NCBI RefSeq assembly: GCF_001907245.1
Contig: NZ_MQSU01000001.1
Coordinates: forward strand, 513,826 to 577,825
Length of the DNA stretch: 64,000 nt
Source of the DNA: Boudabousia liubingyangii
Lineage (GTDB): Bacteria > Actinomycetota > Actinomycetes > Actinomycetales > Actinomycetaceae
Direction: 5' to 3'
Both the position numbers and the translations under genes were made by a program. Shown one piece after another: positions 45,341 to 55,200 of this stretch (the first letter of the stretch is position 1; each line of letters opens with the position of its first letter). Under the pieces are notes generated by a model. The model was not told the origin of the DNA. It did no database searches and worked only from the letters and a program-made list of their open reading frames with translations.

Positions 45341-48300
45341 ATGGTTGAATTGATTAACTTCAGAACTTCGGTTTCTGGGATCCGCAAAACTGCAATCCCG
45401 GTAACGCTAGCGCTGGTCGCCTCAATTGGCGTCCTAGGGCTACCTGAAAGCGTTCCCGTGTCGCAGGCGTTCGTCCCTGAGAAGCTGGAAGCCGCTATCC
45501 CTGCTGACCAGCAGGTAAAGGTTGACACCTCAGCGGTCCTAGACCTAGGTGCAAAGGAAGCCGCACCCGGCGTCCAGTTCACCTACAAGTACCGCGTCGC
45601 AATACCGAAGCTGTCAGCAGATACCAGCAATCGTGAATTGAAAGTTACGGTTGACTCTGATCCGCTGGCACCCTTCGCAACTGCACTAAGCAAGTCAGAC
45701 CTTAAGTGTGACGGTGGTACTGTCAGCGGCTTTGACGTAAAGACCAATACCTTCACCGTAACCGGTTTCGACAAAGCGGCGGCTCTGAACTGCTCAATCG
45801 AAAAAACCGCCACCCTATCTGCCGACGCCCCCAAGGGCTACACCGTTTCCGGACTGGTGGACGCTAAGTACACCGATAACCCCGGTCTGAAACTACAGGA
45901 AATTAGCTCCGGCCCGCGTGACCCGCAGCTGAGCTGTTCACCGACCCTACGCTTCGAAAGTGAAGTTAAGGGTGGTGGCTACCTAGTAGATATCAAGATG
46001 GCCGACCAGCAGGGTAAGGGCCTAGTTGTCCCTACCCCTTGGGAAGACCCGGCAAACTCCATTACCATTCAGGAACCCGGCAAGCCAGCCGAAAAGATTG
46101 ACCTGAACGGGCAGTACCCGGTTGTCCTAAATAAGGATTCCTCGCAGCCCTACTACGGCTCCACCGAAGGTATCCAGGGTGTTACCAAGTGGCTAGACTC
46201 CGTTAACTGGAAATATGACCCGGCGGTTTTCACCGGTGACAAGTACCTGCCCGCAGGTACCCGCATCATTGTGAATCGTAAGGTCAACTACCAGAACTGT
46301 GTGGAACCCGGTATTGCCACGGACGCCAACACGAACCGGAAGATGATCATTAACTTCACCACCGGTCGCCCTTCCCTGCCCGTAGACTCGATTGCCTCTG
46401 ACGCTTTCCGTCTACCCGGTGGCGAAGAAGGTCAGGCTCCTAAGGCCTGGTGTGATGCCATTTATATTACGGACCTGAAGTCTTCTGGCGCTAAGAGCAC
46501 CCCGATCTACAAGCTAGACCCAAAGAACCCGTTGCTAAGCCCCGGACAGGTAAAGCCGATTCCGGAAGAGTCTGCCTACGGTGTTCTAAACATCTCCCCC
46601 AAGTTCGAGGGCTGGGTTTACTACATTGCTTCTGACAAGCTGACCCTCAAGCGCTTTAACCTAGCGACTGGTGAAAACGTCGTGGTACCGGTTTCCGGTG
46701 AGTGGCGTACTACTCGCTTTGCGTTGACTCCGTCAGCTTTCTCTCCGTCAAATGAACTATTCATTACTTCTGGCCCTGGTAGTGCCCTATATAAACTGTC
46801 TTTTAACGAGGACGGTTCGGCTGCTACCGCAAAGAAGATGGGTATTTTCCTTAGCCAAAACCCATGGATGATCAATGACTTCACCTTCGACTATGACGGT
46901 GGTTTGATCGTTACTTACGGTAACGCTCAGGAACGTCGCATGATTGTCCGCAAGTACTCACCGGAACAGTTTGCCGCTGGAGCACCCAGAATGTCTGTAG
47001 ACAACGGCACCCCGGTAGCTGACGTACCCTACCCGAACGGAGCCTCTTCCCTAGTTTACGGTTCCGCCTGGGGCCCGGATAACACCCTGTACTTCACCGT
47101 TGGTCTAACTACCACCAAAACCGATCGGGAAATCTACACCCTTAAGGACGGTAAGGTCACCAAGCTGAACTACAGCCCGCGCGTCACCGGTGGTGTCATC
47201 GATATGTCCTCCTGTGGCTTCGGTGGCGTACCCCCGAAGGTCGAAAGTGGCTTCCAAGCCCGCAAGCTAGCCATTGACCCGGTAACTGCAAAGCCGGTTG
47301 AAGGCAATGCCACTGGCAAGGTCATTTTGTCCGCTAACGGCACCGCCACTGTTAAGTACCTTATTCAGGTTACTAACCTAGGTGCGGAAGCCGCCCCCAT
47401 GCCGGCCGACATCACCGACCAGGTGCAGGCCCCCGCCGGCTTCGACATCACCAATATCAAGGTAGACGGTACCTCGAAGGGCACCGGTCCCACCGTGAAG
47501 CTACCCGTCCCGGCAGAACCGATTCCCGCTGGTAAGGTTAAGAGCTTCCTAGTGACCGTAGGCCTAAAGGCAAAGAATGGTCTAGCTGGTCTGCCCACCC
47601 AGGGCGTCTGTGAAAACACCACCCCCGGTGCTAATAACGCTGGTTTCTTCAACCGCGTTAACTACCAGGACGATCAGGACGGCACTAAGAACAATCAGGC
47701 CTGTATCCCCTTCGAAACCCCCAAGCGGGCTCACCTCGAACTGGTAAAGCAGATTGAAGGCCCCCAGGGTTACACGAACGCAGATCAGGATCGCCAGCTC
47801 TTCACCCTAGTAGCCGGCGCCGTAAACAGCCCGGTCACCACCGTCAGCGGCACCGCTGACACCGGCCGCGTAGAGGTCGCCGCTGATAGCGAGGGCGTTG
47901 TTTACCGCCTAGGCGAACAGCAGAACGCTGCGCCTGCGGGCGACTATGGCTTCACCATGAAGCGCGACTGGGTATGTACCGGTAACTCTGTACCGCTACG
48001 TGACGGCAACCTGCTGACCATCAAGCCTGGGGAAGATGTTTCCTGCTCGATCGTCAACCAGCCCGACCCGAAGTTCAGTGTGAAGAAGGAAGCCGCTAAC
48101 CCCGCCGGTGAAAACAACCAGCTGGGACAGCCCGTTCAGCCTGATGACCAGGGCAAGCTAAAGCTTGAATACCTAGTCAAGGTTCACAATGACTCTGCTT
48201 TCGCTGGCAACTCTGGCACCATCTATGACCACTTTGTAGTCCCGGCAGGTCTGCAGTGGGACGGTTCTGAAGCCGCTCAGGTTACCGTAGTGAATAACGG

Positions 48301-49888
48301 TGGGGGACAGGTTCAGTCTGCTGCTACCACTGTCACCAATGAACAGCTAGCTGCTGATCCCGGTGCGGTCCTAGCCAGCTCCGTGAACAACCTACCTGGT
48401 GGCGCCACCGCCGTCTTCAAGATTGTTATCCCCGCACAGGTGGATAACACCCTGGTTGATGGTCGGACCGTCTTCGAAACCCACCTCAACGATTTGTTGT
48501 GTGAAAAGAATACGGAAGAAGGTTCCTCCGCAAACTACTTCAAGGGTAACCGTGGCGCGCAGAACCTAGTGGCGCTAGAGGCAGAAAACTCGACCTCTAA
48601 TAATGGTCAGCCCGTCAAGGACAATAACGCCTGTATCCCGGTCCTACCAAAGTCCAACTGGAAGGTTGAAAAGTCCCCCGCGGATAAGAACCTAGAAGGT
48701 GGCTTTGGAGCCGCGGGCGGAAATGGTGCCCTAGTGGATGCCCAGAAGGGAGCCGATGGTACCTACACCGCAACCGTTAAGTACCGCGTTCGCGTGACCA
48801 ACCTAGGCCCGACCGCCGGTCAGCACCCGCAGATCGTGGATGCGCTGACTCTGCCGGAGCCGTGGCAGGCCACCTCCGTGAAGTGGAGTACCTCCGTGGA
48901 TATGTCTCAGGCCGTGGATAACGGAAAGAACCTACAGTTCACTATTCCGCAGTCTGAGGGCATGGTTTCCCCGATCGCTGACCAGGGTAAGAACGTCAAG
49001 AACTACGTTGATTACTACGTTGAGGTCACCGCGCAGGGGCAGCCGACCGCCGAACAGTGGCAGCAGGCTCAGACCTGTGAAACTGAGGGTGCCGGTAAGC
49101 CTGGTAAAGGCTTCTTTAACCGTGTGACCATGGATGGCGACCAGGATGGCGACCACAATAACGATGCTTGCGTGCCGGTCCGTCCGGAACCTCCGGCAGA
49201 GGTCAACCTGCTAGTTCGTAAGACGGACGCCAGCGGCAACCTAGCCCTGCCGGGTGCAGAGTTCAAAGTCTGTGACGTGAACCCGTACGCCACTTCCGGT
49301 GACCCGGTCCGAGTCCTAGCCGACCCGAACCACTGCCGTCCGGTTCAGCCCATGCCGGCTGCTGACCAGTGCGCGTCAGCACCTGCGGGTGAGCCCCGCC
49401 AGGCCTGTGAGGCGATGGCAGCAGGTGACCAGGCGCTGATGAAGTCGACCGGTTCGGTTAAGGTCCGCCCGGACGTCCCGCACTGGTTGGTGGAAACGAA
49501 GGCTCCGGCTTGCTCCCCGGACAATGCCGGTGGCGAGTACTGTGCTTCGCTTCTACCGCAACCTTTGAAGTTCACCGTAAGTGCGGACCGGGTGCTGGAT
49601 GCCCCGGGTGCCGTCGCGGTGGGTTCAGGTCAGGCCTGTGATCCGCTAAGTGATCAGGGCTGTTCGTCTGAGGCCGCGTTTAAGCAGGTCGACGACACCT
49701 TCTACTTCTACCAAGGCCTAGTTAAGGTGCATGACCCGCGTCGTGGAACCTTGCCGGTCTCTGGTGGTACAGGTCCTCTACCGTTCGTCGTGGCAGCCGC
49801 TGCGTTGCTATTGACGAGCTTGGGGTGGGCTTTCCGGAACGCTAAAACAGCACCGGTTTCATCTGGGCGTAAACGCTCACGGGCTTAG
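45341..49888 (+). CDS. Adhesin 1: large LPxSG-anchored pilus tip/surface protein
   Basis: The 1,515-residue secreted protein has a signal peptide (about 1-45), an N-terminal beta region (about 50-365), and a central region bracketed by Cys371 and Cys625 with repeated blade-like motifs (FDYDGGLIVTYG, WGPDNTLYFTVG) that suggest a beta-propeller. Stalk domains follow, three of which end in a Cys-GFFN-NN-x-ACxP module or its variant. A SpaA-like domain (VRKTD to WLVETKAP) precedes the sorting signal LPVSG (1471-1475), a hydrophobic helix and a basic tail. It has no von Willebrand A domain. It pairs with the shaft pilin downstream, so it is probably the tip adhesin; the ligand is unknown. Confidence 0.82.
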   Translation: MVELINFRTSVSGIRKTAIPVTLALVASIGVLGLPESVPVSQAFVPEKLEAAIPADQQVKVDTSAVLDLGAKEAAPGVQFTYKYRVAIPKLSADTSNRELKVTVDSDPLAPFATALSKSDLKCDGGTVSGFDVKTNTFTVTGFDKAAALNCSIEKTATLSADAPKGYTVSGLVDAKYTDNPGLKLQEISSGPRDPQLSCSPTLRFESEVKGGGYLVDIKMADQQGKGLVVPTPWEDPANSITIQEPGKPAEKIDLNGQYPVVLNKDSSQPYYGSTEGIQGVTKWLDSVNWKYDPAVFTGDKYLPAGTRIIVNRKVNYQNCVEPGIATDANTNRKMIINFTTGRPSLPVDSIASDAFRLPGGEEGQAPKAWCDAIYITDLKSSGAKSTPIYKLDPKNPLLSPGQVKPIPEESAYGVLNISPKFEGWVYYIASDKLTLKRFNLATGENVVVPVSGEWRTTRFALTPSAFSPSNELFITSGPGSALYKLSFNEDGSAATAKKMGIFLSQNPWMINDFTFDYDGGLIVTYGNAQERRMIVRKYSPEQFAAGAPRMSVDNGTPVADVPYPNGASSLVYGSAWGPDNTLYFTVGLTTTKTDREIYTLKDGKVTKLNYSPRVTGGVIDMSSCGFGGVPPKVESGFQARKLAIDPVTAKPVEGNATGKVILSANGTATVKYLIQVTNLGAEAAPMPADITDQVQAPAGFDITNIKVDGTSKGTGPTVKLPVPAEPIPAGKVKSFLVTVGLKAKNGLAGLPTQGVCENTTPGANNAGFFNRVNYQDDQDGTKNNQACIPFETPKRAHLELVKQIEGPQGYTNADQDRQLFTLVAGAVNSPVTTVSGTADTGRVEVAADSEGVVYRLGEQQNAAPAGDYGFTMKRDWVCTGNSVPLRDGNLLTIKPGEDVSCSIVNQPDPKFSVKKEAANPAGENNQLGQPVQPDDQGKLKLEYLVKVHNDSAFAGNSGTIYDHFVVPAGLQWDGSEAAQVTVVNNGGGQVQSAATTVTNEQLAADPGAVLASSVNNLPGGATAVFKIVIPAQVDNTLVDGRTVFETHLNDLLCEKNTEEGSSANYFKGNRGAQNLVALEAENSTSNNGQPVKDNNACIPVLPKSNWKVEKSPADKNLEGGFGAAGGNGALVDAQKGADGTYTATVKYRVRVTNLGPTAGQHPQIVDALTLPEPWQATSVKWSTSVDMSQAVDNGKNLQFTIPQSEGMVSPIADQGKNVKNYVDYYVEVTAQGQPTAEQWQQAQTCETEGAGKPGKGFFNRVTMDGDQDGDHNNDACVPVRPEPPAEVNLLVRKTDASGNLALPGAEFKVCDVNPYATSGDPVRVLADPNHCRPVQPMPAADQCASAPAGEPRQACEAMAAGDQALMKSTGSVKVRPDVPHWLVETKAPACSPDNAGGEYCASLLPQPLKFTVSADRVLDAPGAVAVGSGQACDPLSDQGCSSEAAFKQVDDTFYFYQGLVKVHDPRRGTLPVSGGTGPLPFVVAAAALLLTSLGWAFRNAKTAPVSSGRKRSRA

Positions 49889-50039
49889 GTTCCCCGCTTA
49901 GAACCTTGTCCGGCTTGTTTACCTGCTCCGGGGATTTCCCCAGCTTCTGCTGGCCCCGGGGTGGGTAGTCCGGAAAATCCCGCTCGATCTGGTATCCACC
50001 AGGGTCGATCAAGTTTTATTAAGAAAATAGGAGATAACT

Positions 50040-51812
50040 ATGTCCAAAAACATTCGTAAAGCTGCTGCTGGCTTCACCGTGGCTGCAGTTGCTCTAACCG
50101 GCTTCAGCACTCAGATGGCTATGGCTGCCCCCGGCGACGAGGTCGCACAGGCCGCTCCCGCCAGCACCATCACCAAGGAAACTGGCTCCATCAAGATCAC
50201 TAAGCTAACCCCTTCTTCTGCAGCGCAGACCAATGGTGACGGCACCAAGCTAGCTGAAAACCCGACCGGCTCCCAGCCGATTCAGGGCGTTACCTTCACC
50301 GCTTACATGCTAGAAGGCCTAGACCTAAAGACCAACGAGGGATGGGCCAAGGCTGCTGAACTTGCCAAGACCAAGCCGGCGATTGTTAAGGCTAAAGATG
50401 GTTCCATGACTGTTGGTGGCTACAAGCTAGTCCAGAAGGGCACCGGTAAGACCGGTGCTGCGGGTACCCTAGACCTAGCTAGCCTACCCGTGGGCCTATA
50501 CGTGGTCGTTGAAGACGTTACCGGCAAGGTAGTTATTAAGGGTGATACTGAGGCTAAGGATAAGACCGTTGAAGCTTCCCAGGTTCTAAAGGCTGATCCC
50601 TTCTTTGTTTCGGTCCCCATGACCAACCCGGCTAACCGCACCGAGTGGATGTACGACATCCACGTTTACCCGAAGAACACCACCACCAAGGCTCCGGTCA
50701 AGTCCTTGAACGACAACGACAAGGCTAAGGGTTCCGGTAACGACGCTGCTAAGTCCGAAATTCTTTACACTCTATCCGCTGAGGTTCCGGCCGCTAAGCT
50801 AAACCAGTTCATGCTAGTTGACCGTTACAAGGACGCTCAGCTTGACTGGGTTGGCGCTGACACCGACACCGTAAAGATTGGTGACACCAAGCTTGATGCA
50901 GATGATTTCAAGCTCACCCAGTCCACCGCTGCCGTGGGCGAGTACCGTTTCGTCACCATGGAACTTACCGCTTCCGGTCTAGCCAAGCTAGAAGGCAAGA
51001 CCGGCCAGAACGTAACCTGGGAGTTCCACGCTAAGGTCAAGCAGACCGCCGCTGGCGAAGAAATCCCCAACAAGGTCTTCGAAATTGCTAACCCGGATAA
51101 CGAAGGCTTTAACCAGTGGAACCCTGAGGATCCCACCAACCCGAAGCCGAATCTGCCCGAGCTCCCGGTAGACCCGGAGAACCCTGACGGCCCGAAGAAG
51201 CCCAACAAGCCTTTCGTACCGGTAAACCCGAAGGATCCTGAAGGCCCCACCCCCGGTGGCTCCACCCCCGGTAACGAGGTCAAGTCCTATTACGGCAAGG
51301 TAGTAATCAACAAGAAGGGCTCTGACAACGTTGCCAAGCTAAACGGCGCAGAGTTCGAACTGTACCAGTGCAACCCGGCAAACGGCTACGAACTGGGCGA
51401 AAAGATCTCCGTTAACGGTAAGGAAAAGTGGATCTCCGGTACTGACGGTGAAGAAGGTCAGATTACCATCTCTGGTCTACTAGTTAACGACTTCCGTAAC
51501 AACTCTGAGTTCGTTAACGGTAAGAATGGCGCCAAGTGGGCCGAGCAGACCGCATACTGCCTAAAGGAAACCAAGGCTCCTGAGGGTTACGAACTACTAC
51601 CTAACCCGATCCACTTCCAGGTGAAGAAGGATCAGGCTACCGCTGAAGGCAAGGTTGAACTAGACGTCACCAACGTTAAGAAGAACGGTGGCTTCAACCT
51701 ACCCGTTACCGGTGGCGCTGGTATTGCCACCCTAGTTACCGCTGGTGTCCTGCTACTAGCTGGCTCCGGTGCTTATGTTCTTGCTGCTTCTCGTAAGCGC
51801 GAGCAGGCCTGA
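50040..51812 (+). CDS. Major shaft pilin 1 (LPVTG, isopeptide-forming)
   Basis: The 590-residue fimbrial subunit resembles Actinomyces FimA/FimP. It has a signal peptide (about 1-30), the pilin motif WMYDIHVYPKN (203-213, with polymerising Lys212), an isopeptide-type domain, a Pro-rich linker (about 360-415) and a C-terminal SpaA-type domain. That domain has a Cys pair (YQCNP and AYCLKETKAPEGY, the latter being the E-box). The sorting signal LPVTG is at 554-558. A class C sortase would join Lys212 of one subunit to the Thr of LPVTG in the next. The ATG has AGGAG upstream. Leucines are mostly CTA, as in highly expressed genes here. Confidence 0.9.
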   Translation: MSKNIRKAAAGFTVAAVALTGFSTQMAMAAPGDEVAQAAPASTITKETGSIKITKLTPSSAAQTNGDGTKLAENPTGSQPIQGVTFTAYMLEGLDLKTNEGWAKAAELAKTKPAIVKAKDGSMTVGGYKLVQKGTGKTGAAGTLDLASLPVGLYVVVEDVTGKVVIKGDTEAKDKTVEASQVLKADPFFVSVPMTNPANRTEWMYDIHVYPKNTTTKAPVKSLNDNDKAKGSGNDAAKSEILYTLSAEVPAAKLNQFMLVDRYKDAQLDWVGADTDTVKIGDTKLDADDFKLTQSTAAVGEYRFVTMELTASGLAKLEGKTGQNVTWEFHAKVKQTAAGEEIPNKVFEIANPDNEGFNQWNPEDPTNPKPNLPELPVDPENPDGPKKPNKPFVPVNPKDPEGPTPGGSTPGNEVKSYYGKVVINKKGSDNVAKLNGAEFELYQCNPANGYELGEKISVNGKEKWISGTDGEEGQITISGLLVNDFRNNSEFVNGKNGAKWAEQTAYCLKETKAPEGYELLPNPIHFQVKKDQATAEGKVELDVTNVKKNGGFNLPVTGGAGIATLVTAGVLLLAGSGAYVLAASRKREQA

Positions 51813-51827
51813 TAAAGGTCTGAAGCT

Positions 51828-51877
51828 TGCTGGTGGGCCCGGTTCCTTTTGGTCGGGGTTTCCCGGGCCCCCAACAA
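51828..51877 (+). terminator. Hairpin after pilin 1
   Basis: TGGTGGGCCCGG and CCGGGCCCCCA form an imperfect long stem without a T-run. It is recognisably related in sequence to the terminator after pilin 2. Confidence 0.55.
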
Positions 51878-52265
51878 GTTCATAACTGGCGGTAGCTGCA
51901 GCTGCCTCCAACTCCAAAAGCTAACGTTTAATCCCGTGGATTGTTAACTCCTTGTCGTTAGTTCTGGTGATTCCCGGTCCGTGCCCTTTGATTCTGTTTT
52001 TGAGTCATTGAGCGCGGACCGGTTTTTTAATGGTCAACTTATGGGGTTTTAAGTATTTCAGCCCTTAATCCTCCAAATTGTGATAGAACTCTCAATGATA
52101 TGACTGGTCAGATTGACAAGTGCCATTCGATTTCATGCAAAAATTCGTGCAAAATTACCCTATTTTAATTGTTTTGCCCAAATTTTGACTCTAGAGAAGT
52201 AAATTTGGAATCGCTAGACTGGAGGTGAAGAAGTTCGCATCTATGGATCCTGGAGGGGGAACTAG
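51878..52265. other. Intergenic region before adhesin 2
   Basis: Apart from the terminator at 51974-52028, the region is AT-rich and free of genes. TTGACA (near 52113) is a possible -35 element, but no convincing -10 follows at 17 bases. The adhesin 2 ATG has a strong GGAGGGGG ribosome site. Confidence 0.45.
51974..52028 (+). terminator. Rho-independent terminator of adhesin 1-pilin 1 unit
   Basis: CCGGTCCGTGC and GCGCGGACCGG pair around a loop of about 27 bases and are followed by six T. Confidence 0.7.
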
Positions 52266-55200
52266 ATGATCAGAAATCAATCACCACAAAGTCCGGAAAG
52301 ACGAAGTGCTATTCCAATAGCAGTCGCCTTAGCGGCCTCGTTGGGGGTGACGGTGTTACCGGCTTTAGCTCCCACGGCAAACGCGTATGTTCCGGACAAT
52401 ATTCCGGGACCATCTGTGGAAACAAGTCCGACTGTCAAAGCAACGATGCTTCATGACTTTTCCCCTAGCCCTTTCCCCAAGGCGGGACAAGAGTTTAAAT
52501 ATATTGGCAAGCTTCGATTTTCTGGTTTAGCTGGTAGTAATCTGAATAATGTTTTTACTATCCACGTCAACCAGGATCCAAACGCTCCTTTCAACGCCGC
52601 GCCCACAGCGGATTCGATCCGATTCGTAAATGATCAAGGGGAGTCGGTGACTCCAGAATCGATTCAGATCGATCCGGATGGTCAGGATAGTTGGAAAATC
52701 GTAGTTAAAGGCCTGTCGGGTGATATTAAAGCCACCTTCGAAACTCAGGCCACGGTGAAAAAGGATCTAAGCCCGGGAAGTCTTGTAGCAGCCTCGATCT
52801 CTGGTGAAGTAACTTCTACACCGACGATCAACATGGAAATCGGTAAGAGTACGATCGTTTCTGCCGAAACCGGAAAAACCGCCAATGACTTTACAGAGAA
52901 CGCAGGGTGTCGGGGGTATGTTCAAACTAGTTGGACAGCTAAACCCGGTACTTGGCTATTGGATTTAAAGGCCTTCGACGGTGCCGGAAACGGGAAAGTC
53001 AAAGTTGACAAAGGACCCTTTAATAATGCTTCAACAAACCCGGTCAACTGGAAGGACCCCAGTACCTTTAACTCTATAAAGGTAATTGCGGGTGGGGAAG
53101 ATATTACCGAGCGGGTCCTAAAGGCTTCCACCTACGTCTCGCCAGACCCATCAGGAACCACCTTCCCGGTAACTAATGTCGATGCCGCAAAAGCAAAGTG
53201 GCTAGATTCGACAAACTGGGATTGGAATAGTGCTAACTGGACAGGCAATACCTGGCTGCCAGAAGGGGCAGAAATTACTGCTACTAAGGGTTTTACCTTC
53301 GAGAACTGTAGAGAGCCGGGTGTCCCCACCGATGGCGATACCGAACGTAAAGTGGGGATGGTACTAGAGATCACCCGTCCGGTAATGACTGCAGAGGAAA
53401 GTGCAGAAGATTTATTCATTACCACGGACGAAAAAGGTGAAAAACCGCCGCTCCCTGACACTGCTTGGTGTGAAGACATTTTTGTTACGTTGGGTACGTT
53501 AAAAACACTAACGAATATTCAACAATTTGACGGAAAAGATCTATTTGGGGCAATCCCTTATCCAAAACCATCTCCTTATAACGGCACAATCGCAGTGTCG
53601 CCTTTGAGGAAAAATCGGATTATTTACTTAGATAAACAAGGCACCCTTTACGAGACGAAATTTAAAAATGAAGACAATGCCTTGATTAGTAATCCTGTTG
53701 GGCAAAGCCTAGGTTTGCCTAGTTTGCCGGCCTCCAAATACGGATTTGCCTTGGGAGTTGATCCTGAAGGTGTGATCTGGGCTTTTGATATTTCTACTCG
53801 AATCCTTCGATCGATTAAACCCACACCACTTAACCCGAAGGAAGGAGAGGAATCATCGGACAGTTCCAACCAAAAAACGGGTTGGATTGTACATGGCACC
53901 TTAGATAATCCTCGAGTAAAAACTAGAGAAGCATTTTATGATCTAGCCTTTACAAGCAACGGTGATCTTCTAGTGTTTGGTGAGGCTAATGCTCGAGAGA
54001 GCAGAAATTATAAAGGTTTATTTACCTTTACTAAGGATTCAATCTCAAAAGAGAGAAGTGAAGCCGAATTAATTAAACCGTCTTCGATCATCGACTACGA
54101 GATGATACCGGGCCACGAATTGTCTCAAGTTAATGGTTTTGCGATTGCTAAAGATGGAAAAATGTACATGGGTGGTACCCCTGTTTCCAACGCTGTAGGC
54201 AGAGAGATTTACTATCTACCTCCTAAAGGTGGAGAGGTAACAATCGCAACAAATATTGGGAGACCTTATATAGCGGATATGGGCTCCTGTAGCTTTGCTG
54301 ACTTGCCGCTCACACCGCAGCCGCCCGCGGGCCCGAAGTTCCAGGTGCAGAAGTCCGCAATCGACCCGGTAACCGGGGCGGTAGCCAAAGCGGGCACTAC
54401 CACGCTGAATCCGGTTCAAATTTCTGCCGAGGGAGCGACTACCGTTGACTATCTAGTTACCGTAGCTAATACGGGTACAGTCGCCGGTAATCCGGGCATA
54501 ATCCGTGACCAGTTTGTGGCCCCAGAGGGTTTTGAGATTACTGACGTTTTGGTTGATGGCGAATCGGTTGGTAAAGACCCTAATCAGCAGTTCACGCCGG
54601 GAATTATTCAACCTACTGATCTGGTCTCATACCGCATGACCATCCAGCTTCAGGCGCAGAATTTGGCCGTTCTAGAGAATTTAAATGGCCAGTGCACTAC
54701 CGAAGGGCCGGGTCAATCTGGTGGTGGTTTCTTCAACTCTGTCACCATGGATCGGGATTCTGACGGACCGGATAATAATGATGCTTGTGTTCCGGTTAAG
54801 CCCCGCCCGAAGGCTCACTTGAAGTTGGTTAAGCAGATTGTGGACCAGGATGGGCGGATCCTACCCAACCAAGCAGACGCCACCAAGTTCCTGCTATCTG
54901 CTGGTTCAGGAGACCCGGCCCAAACCCTGACCGCACTAAATGGCACCACCGGTAGCCCCCAGGTTGATAAAGACGTGATTGCTGGTAAGTACCAGCTGCG
55001 TGAACAACCAGCCGCTGGTCAGCCTGCTGGTCAGTATTTCAAACTTGGTGACTGGAGCTGTGATTCTGGTAAGCAGGTTGAGAACGGTAAGGTTCAGATC
55101 AACGAAAACGATAATGTTACCTGTACGGTAAAGAACACTCGTATGCCGCTGGTTCACGTGGTGAAGACCCCGGTTGTGGCCAGTACTGTTGAGGCGCCAG

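Noticed and set aside
45341..49888. Von Willebrand A domain in adhesin 1, as in known pilus tips
   Set aside because: No MIDAS motif (DxSxS with downstream Thr and Asp) was seen in adhesin 1, nor in adhesins 2 and 3.
49940..49990. Terminator or attenuator between adhesin 1 and pilin 1
   Set aside because: CCGGGG/CCCCGG words can pair, but the stem is broken and has no T-run. It may reduce read-through but cannot be called.
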